In this document: positions 63,697-64,000 of the stretch, in pieces
How the letters are laid out: each line of letters starts with the position of its first letter
Numbering within the stretch: the stretch's first letter is position 1
Origin: Candidatus Amarobacillus elongatus
Lineage (GTDB): Bacteria > Chloroflexota > Dehalococcoidia > Tepidiformales > Tepidiformaceae
Assembly (NCBI GenBank): GCA_016703545.1
Contig: JADJBX010000001.1
Location: 62,001-126,000 of the forward strand
Length of the DNA: 64,000 bases
Reading direction: 5' to 3'
Position numbers and translations under genes: made by a program
The notes under the pieces: model-generated
The model's database searches: none
What the model was told of the DNA's origin: nothing
What the model saw: the letters and a program-made list of their open reading frames with translations, nothing else

Positions 63697-64000
63697 TCAG
63701 TCCTCGATCTCGACCTCGATCACGTCATCGACGACGCGCACGGGGTAGGAGGCGACGGGGCGGAACGCCGGCAGCGCCGTGGGCCGGCCAGTGTGCATGT
63801 CGAACTTCGCGCCGTGACGGGGGCACTCGACCTCGCAGCCGATGAGCTTGCCGTCGGCGAGGGGACCGTCGTCGTGGGTGCAGCGGTCTTCGATGGCGTG
63901 GAGGGCGCCGCCGCAATTGGCGACAAGGATGCTGTACTCCCCGACCTGGTAGTCACGGGTTTCGCCGTCGGGGATGTCGGCGGGACCGAGGGGGACGAAG
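63697..64000 (-). CDS. Rieske-type [2Fe-2S] ferredoxin, N-terminus outside window
   Basis: 101 residues are visible; the start is beyond the window edge. The cluster ligands are Cys-x-His in DRCTHDDGPLADG and Cys-x2-His in VECPRHGAKFD, both full Rieske boxes, and the strand pattern (VGEYSILVANCGGALHAIED) fits the NirD/CarAc/SUF-linked small ferredoxins. It ends VEIED. It acts as an electron carrier in the cytoplasm, partner unknown. It lies upstream of the Nudix gene. Confidence 0.9.
   Translation of the reverse strand, partial: FVPLGPADIPDGETRDYQVGEYSILVANCGGALHAIEDRCTHDDGPLADGKLIGCEVECPRHGAKFDMHTGRPTALPAFRPVASYPVRVVDDVIEVEIED

Overview
The window is a GC-rich, gene-dense bacterial chromosome segment. 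Intergenic gaps are short, many neighbours share ATGA or GTGA stop/start overlaps, and GTG and TTG starts are common. The gene set fits Chloroflexota, perhaps a Tepidiforma-like member of the Dehalococcoidia: a transaldolase/glucose-6-phosphate isomerase fusion, ferredoxin-dependent 2-oxoacid oxidoreductase, DUF3090, CsoR-type copper control and many small alpha/beta hydrolases. This placement is an inference from gene content; Actinobacteria-like relatives share part of it. I found no tRNA, rRNA, insertion sequence, prophage or CRISPR array.

Region by region. 0-8.8 kb is a tryptophan/chorismate operon (trpG, D, C, F, B, A, then aroH and aroF) with a P-loop kinase and a CPBP membrane protease between the trp genes; trpE is not in the window. 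8.9-10.9 kb has scpA and a YcaQ-type DNA glycosylase. 10.9-15.6 kb is a copper module: an MFS exporter divergent from csoR-copZ-copA, with a readable operator and a copA that carries an extra C-terminal cupredoxin-like domain. 16.3-17.2 kb holds tmRNA and RNase P RNA back to back. 17.3-34.7 kb mixes central carbon metabolism (gap, tal-pgi), a NuoE/NuoF-ferredoxin pair, hydrolases and cell-wall enzymes. 34.7-46.3 kb holds lipoproteins, a PHP phosphoesterase, a LysR regulator, a 2-oxoacid:ferredoxin oxidoreductase flanked by two CBS-domain proteins, an HD-GYP protein and a GH13 glucosidase. 46.4-46.6 kb is a compact unit on the minus strand: promoter, strong ribosome site, 19-codon ORF and terminator. 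46.7-52.4 kb has a double-length CoA transferase, a WYL regulator, and DUF3090 and DUF3048 proteins. 52.5-62.3 kb has pfkA, an exporter, a phosphoesterase and a run of peptidases (TldD, PmbA/TldE, M24, S9). The window ends with a rhodanese, a Nudix hydrolase and a Rieske ferredoxin cut by the edge.

How the parts work together. The first operon turns chorismate into tryptophan and also encodes the first shikimate step (aroF) and the branch to prephenate (aroH). gap, tal-pgi and pfkA cover glycolysis and the pentose phosphate pathway. The oxidoreductase and the NuoEF-like pair could link 2-oxoacid oxidation, ferredoxin and NAD. The peptidase run would degrade peptides to amino acids.

Quality note. 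At least ten conserved genes are interrupted by small frame changes or a stop (trpG, the F420-type oxidoreductase, the zinc-ribbon CBS gene, DUF3048, pfkA twice, MFS, tldD, pmbA, M24, S9, rhodanese). Most lie between 51 and 63 kb, and each has normal coding sequence on both sides of the lesion. Base-calling or assembly errors are the simplest explanation, so interrupted genes are annotated across the lesion.
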